A DNA stretch of 64,000 bases from Flavobacteriales bacterium UBA2669 (GTDB lineage Bacteria; Bacteroidota; Bacteroidia; Flavobacteriales_E; Vicingaceae), in assembly GCA_002359215.1 (NCBI GenBank), contig DEMN01000012.1, positions 561,805 through 625,804 on the forward strand. Direction: 5' to 3'. Positions 17,103 to 25,201 of the stretch are shown piece by piece. The notes under the pieces are model-generated. The model ran no database searches. It was not told where the DNA came from and saw only the letters and a program-made list of their open reading frames with translations. A program made the position numbers and the translations under genes. Within the stretch, counting starts at the first letter, position 1; every line of letters begins with the position of its first letter.

Positions 17103-18329
17103 TTATGAGAGTTTAAAGTGGGTTGTTGCCATGTTGCAAATTTCATCTCCAATTGATAAACAAGCTGTTGCTGCAGGAGATGGAGCGTTTAATACATGTA
17201 TACTTTTATTTTTATATTCAATTCTAAAATCATCTCTAGTATCACCATCCTGACTTAGTAACATAGCTCTAACACCTGCTCTTCCCGGTTTTATATCATC
17301 CATGGTAAGCGAAGGAATCATACGTTGTAAGGTTTTTAAAAATAATTTTTTAGAAAAAGCTCTTCTGTATTCATCCAAAGCAAACATTGGGTTTTTAAAT
17401 AATAATCTCCATGTTCCACTATAAGTTAAGGCATCCCAGGTGTCTTTTAAACTAAAATCTGTTTTGCCATAACCTTCACGTTTAAAAGTCATTACTGCAT
17501 TAGGACCACATTCAATTTCTCCGTTTACCATTCTGGTAAAGTGTACGCCCAAAAACGGAAATTTAGGATTAGGAATAGGGTAGATTAAGTTTTTCACTTT
17601 GTGTTTAGCTTGTTCGGTAAGTTCGTAGTAATCGCCTCTAAAACCAACTACTTTTTCTTTTAAATCAACACCATCTTTTTTAGCTAATCTGTCGGCTTGT
17701 AAGCCACCACAAAATATCATGTATTTAGTTATGTAGCTATTTTTTGAAGTGTTTACTTTAGTAGTTGTTGCATCATTTTTATCATAAGAAAGTACTTCTT
17801 CACCCAATACAATTTTACTTTTGGGTTGAATTTCAGTAACTAATTCAGCCATTTTTTCAGTAGCTGCTCTAAAATCAATAATTCCGGTACAAGGCACCCA
17901 AATTCCGGCAATTCCTTCAACATGAGGTTCAATTTCTTTTAATCGTTTGGCGTTAATTTTTTCTATCCCTTCAGTGTTATTTGCCAATCCATTTTCAAAA
18001 ATTTTATCCATATAATCTAACTCACTTTCGTCAACAGCAACCACTACTTTTCCACAAACATCATGTTTGATATTATATTTTTGAGCAAAAGCTACTAATT
18101 GTTTTCTTCCATCAACACAAGTTTTTGCCTTAGCAGAACCGGGTTTGTAATATAATCCGGAATGGATTACACCTGAATTATTTCCTGTTTGATGGTCAGC
18201 TAATCTAGGTTCTTTTTCTATTAGTAAAATTTTAAGTGAAGGATATTTTAATTGAATTTTATAAGCAGTTGCAGCTCCAACAATTCCTCCACCTACAATA
18301 GTAATGTCGTATGTTTCTTGAGTTGGCAT
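17103..18329 (-). CDS. lhgO: L-2-hydroxyglutarate oxidase
   Basis: 408 residues, the family length. FAD-binding VGGGIVGAATA at about 12-22, then LLIEKEPRLADHQTGNNSG, the HSGLYYKPGSAKAK motif characteristic of LhgO, and a C-terminal FAD contact GVRAMLLSQDG. It oxidises L-2-hydroxyglutarate to 2-oxoglutarate and passes electrons to the quinone pool, recovering carbon lost by side reactions of malate and lactate dehydrogenases. Followed within 3 bp by the small membrane protein gene. Confidence 0.92.
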   Translation of the reverse strand: MPTQETYDITIVGGGIVGAATAYKIQLKYPSLKILLIEKEPRLADHQTGNNSGVIHSGLYYKPGSAKAKTCVDGRKQLVAFAQKYNIKHDVCGKVVVAVDESELDYMDKIFENGLANNTEGIEKINAKRLKEIEPHVEGIAGIWVPCTGIIDFRAATEKMAELVTEIQPKSKIVLGEEVLSYDKNDATTTKVNTSKNSYITKYMIFCGGLQADRLAKKDGVDLKEKVVGFRGDYYELTEQAKHKVKNLIYPIPNPKFPFLGVHFTRMVNGEIECGPNAVMTFKREGYGKTDFSLKDTWDALTYSGTWRLLFKNPMFALDEYRRAFSKKLFLKTLQRMIPSLTMDDIKPGRAGVRAMLLSQDGDTRDDFRIEYKNKSIHVLNAPSPAATACLSIGDEICNMATTHFKLS

Positions 18330-18504
18330 GGTTTAGAAATTCATATTAATTGTGAGTGCGAAAGTATCAACATTTTTTTGCTTGGAGCATTATTTTTGAT
18401 ATTATTTAAATTAGTTTTTACAAGAAATAAGGTTCTTAACATAGTGTTAATAAATTGTCCTGTTATTTTTTGAGTTTTGTCTGAATTTCAATTGATTGTT
18501 TTTC

Positions 18505-18512
18505 TAATTTCG
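18505..18512 (+). promoter_or_regulatory. Candidate -7 element TAATTTCG
   Basis: The near-consensus octamer that recurs at other promoters in this window (mdh, parE, sigma factor, thiolase), here 18 bp before the aminotransferase ATG at 18531. It lies inside the frame extended upstream to a TTG, which argues that the ATG at 18531 is the true start. Confidence 0.5.
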
Positions 18513-18530
18513 TTTTTAATTATAAAAACT

Positions 18531-19814
18531 ATGGAACAAACTCAAAATATTGTGAACAACAAAGTATCTGTAATGGCTGAAAACCTTATTGGTTCAGAGA
18601 TTATTAAACTAGCCGGAGAAGTGAAAGCAAAAATTGCTCAAGGTGAAAAGATTTATAATCTTACTATTGGAGATTTTAACCCTTCACTTTTTCCTATACC
18701 TACAGCTTTAAAAAATGAAATTGTTGAAGCTTATGTTAATAATGAGACGAACTATCCTGCTGCTAATGGAATGGAAGAGTTGAGAGTTCAAGTAGCAGAT
18801 TTTTTAAAAACCAGACAAGGTTTAAATTATTCTCCAAACAGTATTTTAATTTCCGGTGGAGCAAGACCATTAATTTACGCTTTATATCAAACTCTTATAG
18901 ATAAAAATGATACGGTATTGTTTCCTGTTCCGTCTTGGAATAATAATCATTACTCACACCTTTCTGGAGCTAAGCAACAAATTATTGAAACTAAACCTGA
19001 AAATGATTTTATGCCCACAGCTGGAGAGCTAAAGCCATATATAAAAGAGGCAACAATGATTGCGTTATGCTCTCCTTTAAATCCTACAGGAACTACTTTT
19101 ACAAAAGAGGGCTTGGCAGAAATTTGCCAATTAGTGTTGGAAGAAAACCAAAGAAGAGGAGCTAATGAAAAACCATTATATTTACTTTTTGATCAAATTT
19201 ATTGGGTATTAACTTATGGAGAAACTCAACATTTTGATCCGGTTTCTTTATTTCCTGAAATGAGAGACTATACCATTTATATTGATGGAATTTCAAAAGC
19301 TTTTGCAGCAACAGGTGTTAGAGTTGGCTGGGCTTTTGGTCCTCAAAAAGTAATGGATAAAATGAGAGCTATTTTAAGTCATGTTGGAGCATGGTCTCCA
19401 AAAGCAGAGCAAGTAGCTACAGCTAATTTCTTAGCTAATAAATCTGAAGTGGATGAATATCTTCATGCTTTTAAGAAAAACATCCACAAAAGGTTAGATG
19501 CTTTTTATATAGGAATGACAAAGTTAAAAGCGAAAGGTTACCATGTTGATGCAATTCCACCACAGGCAGCAATTTATTTAACAGTTAAGTTTGATTTGGT
19601 TGGTAAAACTACTGCAAATGGTCACGTTTTGGAAAACATTGCAGATGTCACGGCTTATTTATTAAATAAAGCCCATATTGCTATAGTTCCTTTTTATGCT
19701 TTCGGAACATCAACATCATCACCATGGTATAGGCTTTCTGTTGGTACAGCAGATTATGATGAGATTGATGCTATGTTTATTTTAATAGAAAAAGCATTGG
19801 AAGAACTTCATTAA
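18531..19814 (+). CDS. Class I/II pyridoxal-phosphate aminotransferase
   Basis: 427 residues from the ATG at 18531. A longer frame from a TTG at 18477 would add a hydrophobic stretch that overlaps the promoter, so it was not chosen. Fold-type I motifs: LTIGDFNPSLFPIP substrate loop, NYPAANGMEELR, ISGGARPLIYAL, CSPLNPTGTTF, FDQIYW, and the PLP lysine in IDGISKAFAATGVRVGW. Such enzymes transfer amino groups of aspartate, alanine or aromatic amino acids; the substrate is not certain. It is divergent from lhgO and monocistronic. Confidence 0.88.
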   Translation: MEQTQNIVNNKVSVMAENLIGSEIIKLAGEVKAKIAQGEKIYNLTIGDFNPSLFPIPTALKNEIVEAYVNNETNYPAANGMEELRVQVADFLKTRQGLNYSPNSILISGGARPLIYALYQTLIDKNDTVLFPVPSWNNNHYSHLSGAKQQIIETKPENDFMPTAGELKPYIKEATMIALCSPLNPTGTTFTKEGLAEICQLVLEENQRRGANEKPLYLLFDQIYWVLTYGETQHFDPVSLFPEMRDYTIYIDGISKAFAATGVRVGWAFGPQKVMDKMRAILSHVGAWSPKAEQVATANFLANKSEVDEYLHAFKKNIHKRLDAFYIGMTKLKAKGYHVDAIPPQAAIYLTVKFDLVGKTTANGHVLENIADVTAYLLNKAHIAIVPFYAFGTSTSSPWYRLSVGTADYDEIDAMFILIEKALEELH

Positions 19815-19847
19815 TTTAATAAAATCAATGATTTAAAAATAAATTAT

Positions 19848-19855
19848 TAATTTTG
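19848..19855 (+). promoter_or_regulatory. -7 element TAATTTTG next to a start codon
   Basis: An exact TAnnTTTG octamer ending only 5 bp before the ATG at 19861. By comparison with rnpB, where transcription begins about 5 nt after the element, the transcript would start at or next to the A of the ATG, that is, leaderless. Confidence 0.45.
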
Positions 19856-19860
19856 GTTTC

Positions 19861-20088
19861 ATGTTTAGAAAAGGAATATCTATTTTATTAGCCATTTTGG
19901 TAGTGTTTTTTACCATTATGTCGCTATTAGCAATTTGGGACATTATAGAAGTGGAACACATTATTAGAAAGAGTCTTAGCTCTTTGTTCCTCATATTTAT
20001 TTCAGCAACGGTAATGCTGTTTATTTTTTCTGTTTTATATAAAGGAGGAGACGATAAAAATGTTAATCAAAACAATAATCCTCAATAA
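19861..20088 (+). CDS. Small two-helix membrane protein, function unknown
   Basis: 75 residues with two hydrophobic helices, ISILLAILVVFFTIMSLLAIW (about 6-26) and SLFLIFISATVMLFIFSVLY (about 42-61), separated by the charged loop DIIEVEHIIRKS, and a hydrophilic tail with KGGDDKNVNQNNN. I do not recognise a family with confidence. It lies between the aminotransferase and the sigma factor, all on the plus strand, but the sigma factor has its own promoter. Its own promoter element is almost on its start codon. Confidence 0.65.
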   Translation: MFRKGISILLAILVVFFTIMSLLAIWDIIEVEHIIRKSLSSLFLIFISATVMLFIFSVLYKGGDDKNVNQNNNPQ

Positions 20089-20102
20089 TTCTCAATATTT
20101 TT

Positions 20103-20131
20103 TTGATTTTTAAAATAAAATGGTAATTTCG
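20103..20131 (+). promoter_or_regulatory. Sigma factor gene promoter, TTG-N18-TAATTTCG
   Basis: TTG (20103-20105), an 18-nt spacer and TAATTTCG (20124-20131). Taking a start about 5 nt downstream, the leader before the ATG at 20288 is about 150 nt, several times longer than at the other promoters in the window. Confidence 0.55.
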
Positions 20132-20273
20132 TAACCCTTGTAACTTTATTTAATTTTATCCGTTAAGGAAGTTTGTAATAAAAAATATATCGCCTATAAG
20201 TAATATCTACTCTTTTTTATAAATACTTTTTTTGAATCTTTTATTCATTTAAAAGTAAATTATTAACCAAAGA

Positions 20274-20282
20274 AAAGGAGAG
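20274..20282 (+). promoter_or_regulatory. Strong Shine-Dalgarno AAAGGAGAG before the sigma factor gene
   Basis: AAAGGAGAG with the GGAG core ending 7 nt before the ATG at 20288. Genes of Bacteroidota seldom have such a site, because their ribosomes hold the anti-Shine-Dalgarno tail sequestered, and no other gene start inspected in this window has one. The segment 20205-20217 can pair with 20272-20284 (4 bp, a 2x2 internal loop, 7 bp with two G-U pairs), which would hide it. Confidence 0.6.
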
Positions 20283-20287
20283 ATATT

Positions 20288-20875
20288 ATGCAATTATCCA
20301 GCTTTACAGAGAAACAATTGGTTCAATCTTACCTAAAAGGTAATGAATCTGCTATTGAAGAATTAATCAAAAGACATAAAAGTGCTGTATTTACATACAT
20401 CATTTGCAAAGTTAGAAATGAAGCGCTTGCAGAAGATATTTTTCAAGATACTTTTATTAAAGTAATTAATACTATTAAGCGTAAGAAATATAATGATGAA
20501 GGTAAATTTTTACCTTGGGTAATGCGTATTGCTCATAATTTAATTGTTGATCACTACAGAAAAAGCAATAGAATGAATACTACTACAGGTGGTGAGAACT
20601 TTGATATTTTTGATGTAATTCAAAATACAGACAAAAATGTAGAGCAACAAATGGAGAAGAAACAAACGTTAGAAGATGTTAAAGGGTTGATTAAATATTT
20701 ACCAGACGACCAAAAAGAAGTATTGATGATGCGTTTGTATTTTGATATGAGTTTTAAAGAAATCTCTGAATCTACTAATGTGAGTATTAATACTGCTTTA
20801 GGAAGAATGCGTTACGCTTTAATTAACTTAAGAAAAATGATAGAAGAGAATAATTTAAATATCTCTATTCATTAA
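20288..20875 (+). CDS. ECF-type RNA polymerase sigma factor
   Basis: 195 residues. Sigma region 2 (about 22-95) with RHKSAVFTYI, the core-binding LAEDIFQDTFIKV and FLPWVMRIAHNLIVDHYRK; a linker rich in Asp/Gln; and region 4 (about 130-188) with LPDDQKEVLMMRLYFDMSFKEIS and the helix-turn-helix SINTALGRMRYALINLRK. No anti-sigma gene follows: the next gene is convergent and its end overlaps this one by 21 bp. Regulon unknown. This type, without an anti-sigma partner, is widely conserved in Flavobacteria. Expression may be set at translation, given the strong ribosome-binding site and long leader. Confidence 0.9.
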   Translation: MQLSSFTEKQLVQSYLKGNESAIEELIKRHKSAVFTYIICKVRNEALAEDIFQDTFIKVINTIKRKKYNDEGKFLPWVMRIAHNLIVDHYRKSNRMNTTTGGENFDIFDVIQNTDKNVEQQMEKKQTLEDVKGLIKYLPDDQKEVLMMRLYFDMSFKEISESTNVSINTALGRMRYALINLRKMIEENNLNISIH

Positions 20876-21604
20876 CTGGTTATTGTTGGCTAACAGATTG
20901 AAATATTTAGAGTTGGCATGTTTTTCTAAAATAGCTAGGTGTTCAATTTTATGGCAATCTGTTCCAACAAGGTCAACCAAACCGGCATCAACCATTCGTT
21001 CAGCTATCTTTTTTGTTTCCGGAGAGTAATGTCCAGTTAATGATAGTAAATTTAACTGAAGTAATATCCCTTTAGCTTTTAGTTCTTCGTATTTTTCAAA
21101 ATTTTTATACCAATAACTATATCTTTCCGGATGAGCCAAAATAGGTTTGTATCCATGTGTTTGGAACTTAAAAACAATCTCCTGAAAGTTTTGAGGCTCT
21201 TGCATAAAAGGCAATTCAAATAACACATGGTTATTGCCAAAAGTAAGTAATTGTTTATCGTCAATTATTTTTTCTAAGCCATCGTCTAAATTATATTCAG
21301 CAGCAGCTTCAATTTCAATGGAAATATTTAAACTGGTTAGTTCAGCTCTTAATTTTTCCAAACCACCCAAAATAATTTCGGGTGTATTTTTGTAATAGTC
21401 GCACATAATGTGTGGAGTAGTGATAATCTTTTGATAGCCTAAACTTTTAAAATTTCTAATAATTTCAATAGATTGCTCTAAAGATTGAGATCCATCATCA
21501 ATACCTGGAATTAAATGGGAATGCATATCGGTTTTAAACACCGAAAAATCAATAACCGGCAATTGTTCTTTATGAAATATTTTTTTGAAAAAGTTCAAAA
21601 TCAA
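20855..21604 (-). CDS. CpsB/CapC (YwqE)-type tyrosine-protein phosphatase, PHP fold
   Basis: 249 residues from a TTG at 21604; an in-frame stop lies directly before it, so only this TTG or the one 6 bp later is possible. PHP metal-binding motifs: DMHSHLIPGIDDGSQ (about 26-40), TTPHIMCDYYKNT, ILAHPERY and VGTDCH near the C-terminus. Family members dephosphorylate the tyrosine-rich tail of Wzc/CapB-type kinases that control capsule export. It closes the polysaccharide-precursor run, 43 bp after the WbpP-like gene, which fits. No kinase or export gene is in the window. Its 3' end overlaps the sigma factor gene by 21 bp, tail to tail. Confidence 0.88.
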   Translation of the reverse strand: MILNFFKKIFHKEQLPVIDFSVFKTDMHSHLIPGIDDGSQSLEQSIEIIRNFKSLGYQKIITTPHIMCDYYKNTPEIILGGLEKLRAELTSLNISIEIEAAAEYNLDDGLEKIIDDKQLLTFGNNHVLFELPFMQEPQNFQEIVFKFQTHGYKPILAHPERYSYWYKNFEKYEELKAKGILLQLNLLSLTGHYSPETKKIAERMVDAGLVDLVGTDCHKIEHLAILEKHANSKYFNLLANNNQLMNRDI

Positions 21605-21647
21605 TTATAAATTGGAGATTAAAGGTTCACATTTACAAATTTACACA

Positions 21648-22640
21648 TTAATCTACCAACACTTTGCGCTTAAACCAATCAATGGTTATTTTTAAGCCTT
21701 CATCAATAGAAAAAGAGGGATGGTAATCGATTAATTCTTGAGCAAGATTAATAGCTGCTAATGAATCTTTCACGTCTCCTAAACGAGCCTCTCGGTAAAT
21801 AGGTTCAACATTATTACCAACAATATTTCTAATTTTAAAAAATAAATCGTTTATGGTTGTTCTGCCTCCAAAAGCAATGTTCATTACCTTTCCTTTTACA
21901 TCTTTTTCGGTAAATAAGGCTTTAATGTTTGCTTGCACTACATTTTCTACAAAAGTAAAATCTCTACTTTGCTCTCCATTTCCATTAATAAAAGGAGATT
22001 CATTTTTTAAAACAGCATCCATAAACAATGGAATGGCAGCAGCATAAGGTCCATTTGGACTTTGGTTGGGACCAAAAACATTAAAATATCGTAGTCCCAC
22101 TACATCTAATCCATACGTTAATGCAAAAACATTAGCATATAATTCTTTGGTTCTTTTGCTTACGGCATAAGGAGAAAGCTGTGTGCCAATTTTTTCTTCT
22201 ACTTTAGGTAATTCTTTACTATCTCCATAAACAGAAGAAGAGCTTGCAAAAACGATACGCTTAACCTTACTATCTTTTGCTGCAGTAAGGATGTTTAAAA
22301 AACCAGTAGCATTAGCTTCATGGGTTGCTAAAGGGTTTTCTATACTTCTTGGTACCGACCCCAAAGCAGCTTGATGAGAGATATAATCAATTCCTTGAAC
22401 TACTTTTTGACAAGTTTCGAAGTTGGTTATATCTCCTTCAATAAATTTAAAATTGGGTAAGCCAATAAACTTTTCAATGTTTTTTTTGTAGCCGTTAGAA
22501 AGGTTATCCAACACAACTACTTTTCCTGCATTGTATTTTATTAAATACTCCACAATGTTAGAACCGATAAATCCTGCTCCACCGGTAACCAAAAAACTAA
22601 GTTTGGAAATGTCTTTGGTATGAAAAGGTTGGTTATACAT
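21648..22640 (-). CDS. WbpP/TviC-like UDP-GlcNAc 4-epimerase (extended SDR)
   Basis: 330 residues. NAD-binding VTGGAGFIGSNI near residue 18, SSSSVYGDS with the catalytic Ser, and YAVSK with the catalytic Tyr/Lys. ALGSVPRSIENPL and RYFNVFGPNQSPNGPYAAAIP are typical of the WbpP/TviC group, which interconverts UDP-GlcNAc and UDP-GalNAc or their uronic acids. Together with the TviB/WbpA-like dehydrogenase at 23822-25117 it would give UDP-GalNAcA or UDP-GlcNAcA for surface glycan. The exact substrate is inferred. A heptamer repeat sits just upstream of its start. Confidence 0.82.
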   Translation of the reverse strand: MYNQPFHTKDISKLSFLVTGGAGFIGSNIVEYLIKYNAGKVVVLDNLSNGYKKNIEKFIGLPNFKFIEGDITNFETCQKVVQGIDYISHQAALGSVPRSIENPLATHEANATGFLNILTAAKDSKVKRIVFASSSSVYGDSKELPKVEEKIGTQLSPYAVSKRTKELYANVFALTYGLDVVGLRYFNVFGPNQSPNGPYAAAIPLFMDAVLKNESPFINGNGEQSRDFTFVENVVQANIKALFTEKDVKGKVMNIAFGGRTTINDLFFKIRNIVGNNVEPIYREARLGDVKDSLAAINLAQELIDYHPSFSIDEGLKITIDWFKRKVLVD

Positions 22641-22644
22641 TTAT

Positions 22645-22670
22645 GGTTTGAGGTTTGAGGTTTGAGGTTT
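22645..22670. repeat. Short tandem repeat, heptamer GGTTTGA x3 plus partial
   Basis: Three perfect GGTTTGA copies (22645-22665) and a partial fourth, in the 46-bp gap between the rfbB stop and the WbpP-like gene start. The array begins 4 bp upstream of that start codon, so copy-number change would alter the spacing or translation-initiation region. Confidence 0.8.
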
Positions 22671-22686
22671 TGGCAATCTCAAACTA

Positions 22687-23742
22687 TTAACGTTTTTCGT
22701 ATTGTTGTTCGTAATAATTTTGATAAGCTCCAGAAGTTACATTGTTTAACCACTCTTCATTGTTTAAGTACCAATCAATGGTTTTTTCTATACCTTCTTC
22801 AAACTGAAGTGAAGGTTTCCAACCCAATTCGTTTTGTAATTTAGAAGCATCAATGGCATAACGCATATCGTGTCCGGCTCTGTCTTTCACGTAAGTAATT
22901 AATTTTTCTGAAGTTCCTGCTTCACGATTTAGTTTTTTGTCCATTACCTTACAAATCACTTTTATTAAATCGATATTCTTCCATTCATTGTGTCCACCAA
23001 TGTTGTACGTTTCTCCAATTTTGACCTGATGAAAAATTACATCAATTGCTCTGGCATGATCTTCTACCCATAGCCAATCCCTAATGTTTTCTCCTTTTCC
23101 GTAAACAGGCAACGATTTGTTGTTTTTAATGTTGTGAATAAAAAGAGGTATTAATTTTTCAGGAAATTGATGAGAGCCATAGTTGTTAGAGCAGTTGGAA
23201 ATCACTATTGGCAATCCGTAAGTATGAAAATAGGCTCTTACTAAGTGATCGGAGCTTGCTTTTGAAGCAGAGTAGGGGCTACGAGGGTCGTAAGAGGTGG
23301 TTTCTTCAAACATTCCTTCACTTCCTAAACTTCCATATACTTCATCAGTTGAAACGTGGTAAAAGAGTTTTGATGATAAATCAGTCCAAGTCGCTTTGGC
23401 AGCATTTAATAAGTTAGCAGTTCCTACAATATTGGTCATGATGAAATCCATCGGACTGGCAATAGAGCGGTCAACATGTGATTCTGCTGCCAAATGAATT
23501 ACAGCATCAAATTGATATTTTTGAAATAACTGATGGATAAAATCAGCATCAACAATATCACCTTTTATAAATTCGTAATTTGGAGCGTTCTCAATATCTG
23601 TAAGATTAGCTAAATTGCCGGCATAGGTTAATTTATCTAGGTTTACTATGTTGTAATTAGGATATTTATTCACAAATAATCTAACTAAATGCGAACCAAT
23701 AAATCCTGCTCCTCCTGTTACTAATATTGATTTTGAGTTCAT
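22687..23742 (-). CDS. rfbB: dTDP-glucose 4,6-dehydratase
   Basis: 351 residues, the family length. VTGGAGFIGSHLV at 8-20, LDKLTYAGNLANL (a RfbB signature), HLAAESHVDRS, STDEVYGSLG with the catalytic Asp-Glu pair, YSASKASSDHLVRAY, and RDWLWVEDHARAI. It makes dTDP-4-keto-6-deoxyglucose from dTDP-glucose, the entry to rhamnose, fucosamine and other deoxysugars. The usual partners rfbA, rfbC and rfbD are not in the window, so the pathway must continue elsewhere. Same-strand run with 46-bp and 79-bp gaps to its neighbours. Confidence 0.95.
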   Translation of the reverse strand: MNSKSILVTGGAGFIGSHLVRLFVNKYPNYNIVNLDKLTYAGNLANLTDIENAPNYEFIKGDIVDADFIHQLFQKYQFDAVIHLAAESHVDRSIASPMDFIMTNIVGTANLLNAAKATWTDLSSKLFYHVSTDEVYGSLGSEGMFEETTSYDPRSPYSASKASSDHLVRAYFHTYGLPIVISNCSNNYGSHQFPEKLIPLFIHNIKNNKSLPVYGKGENIRDWLWVEDHARAIDVIFHQVKIGETYNIGGHNEWKNIDLIKVICKVMDKKLNREAGTSEKLITYVKDRAGHDMRYAIDASKLQNELGWKPSLQFEEGIEKTIDWYLNNEEWLNNVTSGAYQNYYEQQYEKR

Positions 23743-23821
23743 AAAGTATGAAAGTTTGTAAAGTCAATTTGTAAAATAAGAATAAGTAATATTCAACATT
23801 TAAAACTTATAATTTAAATTT

Positions 23822-25117
23822 TTATAAGCTCCAATAAGTTAATTCTTTAATTTTTCCTCTGAATATACCTTTTAAATCTACCAACACTCCCTTAGATGAA
23901 GAAATGCTTTTGAAATAGTTTTCATCTAAACTTTTATAATCTTCATGATTTACAGCAACTACAACAGCATCATAATTTCCTGAAGGTTTTTCAATCAATC
24001 CGAAACCATATTCGTGCTTTAGATCTTCTGAGTTGGCGTAAGGATCAACCACTTCTACTTTAGCACCAAAAGAGATAAACTCATTTACCACATCCGCCAC
24101 TTTAGAATTTCTGATATCACTAACATCTTCTTTAAAAGTTGCTCCCATCACTAATACTTTGGCTTCTACAATGTTTTTACCTGATGCAATGATTTTTTTT
24201 ACTGTTTGTTTGGCAACATAGCCTCCCATAGAGTCGTTTACAAACCTACCCGAGTTGATGATTTGAGCATGGTAACCAAATTCTTTTGCTTTGTAAGTAA
24301 GATAGTAAGGATCAACACCAATACAATGTCCGCCCACTAATCCGGGGAAGAATTTTAAGAAATTCCACTTGGTTCCGGCAGCTTCTAATACATCATAAGT
24401 ATTAATCCCCATTTTATTGAAAATGATAGAAAGTTCATTTACCAAAGCAATGTTTACATCTCGTTGGGTATTTTCAATAATTTTTGCAGCTTCAGCAACT
24501 TTGATAGAAGCGGCTCTGTGGACTCCAGCTGTCACAACACTTTCGTAAACTTTGGCAATTTCTTCCAATGATTCGGCACAACAACCGGAAACTACTTTTG
24601 TTACATTAGTTAAAGTATGGGTTGTATCTCCCGGATTAATCCTTTCAGGAGAATAACCTACCATAAAGTCATCTCTAAATTTTAGTCCGGAAACTTCTTC
24701 TAAAACAGGAATACAATCTTCTTCGGTACAACCTGGGTATACCGTAGATTCATAAACCACATAATCGCCTTTTTTTAGGGCTTGTCCTACCGTTTTAGAT
24801 GCTCCAATAAGTGGAGATAAATCAGGTAAATTATGTTTATCAATTGGGGTAGGAACAGCAACAACAAAAAAAGTAACATCTTTTAAATCATTTAAATCTG
24901 CTGTAAAATGGATGTCACAACCTTCAAAAGCAGAAGGTTCTAACTCTTCACTTGGATCTATGTTATTACGCATCATATCCACTCTTTTTTGGTTAATATC
25001 AAACCCAACTACTTTCATTTTTCTAGCAAATTCAAGAGCGATAGGCAAGCCTACATATCCTAAACCAATAACAGCTATTTTAGTTTCTTTGTTTATTAAT
25101 TTATTGTAAATACTCAT
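23822..25117 (-). CDS. Nucleotide-sugar 6-dehydrogenase, TviB/WbpO/WbpA type
   Basis: 431 residues. NAD-binding AVIGLGYVGLPIALEFA (about 15-31), FVVAVPTPID, the catalytic loop GGHCIGVDPYYLTYKA with the nucleophile Cys, and MGATFKEDVSDIRNSK in the C-terminal UDP-binding domain. It oxidises C6 of UDP-GlcNAc or UDP-GalNAc to the uronic acid in two NAD+-dependent steps. The overall pattern looks closer to TviB/WbpO than to UDP-glucose dehydrogenase, and the WbpP-like epimerase nearby supports a HexNAc substrate, but the choice of GlcNAc or GalNAc is open. Confidence 0.87.
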   Translation of the reverse strand: MSIYNKLINKETKIAVIGLGYVGLPIALEFARKMKVVGFDINQKRVDMMRNNIDPSEELEPSAFEGCDIHFTADLNDLKDVTFFVVAVPTPIDKHNLPDLSPLIGASKTVGQALKKGDYVVYESTVYPGCTEEDCIPVLEEVSGLKFRDDFMVGYSPERINPGDTTHTLTNVTKVVSGCCAESLEEIAKVYESVVTAGVHRAASIKVAEAAKIIENTQRDVNIALVNELSIIFNKMGINTYDVLEAAGTKWNFLKFFPGLVGGHCIGVDPYYLTYKAKEFGYHAQIINSGRFVNDSMGGYVAKQTVKKIIASGKNIVEAKVLVMGATFKEDVSDIRNSKVADVVNEFISFGAKVEVVDPYANSEDLKHEYGFGLIEKPSGNYDAVVVAVNHEDYKSLDENYFKSISSSKGVLVDLKGIFRGKIKELTYWSL

Positions 25118-25201
25118 AAGTTCTTTTTTATTCTTTTTAATAAGGATACAAATCTATGAAAACCATATTAAAACATAACTATTAATTATTTTGAATCTTT
25201 G

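Noticed and set aside
18477..18530. Upstream TTG extension of the aminotransferase gene
   Set aside because: It would add a hydrophobic stretch not typical of the family and covers the likely promoter octamer; the ATG at 18531 is a better start.
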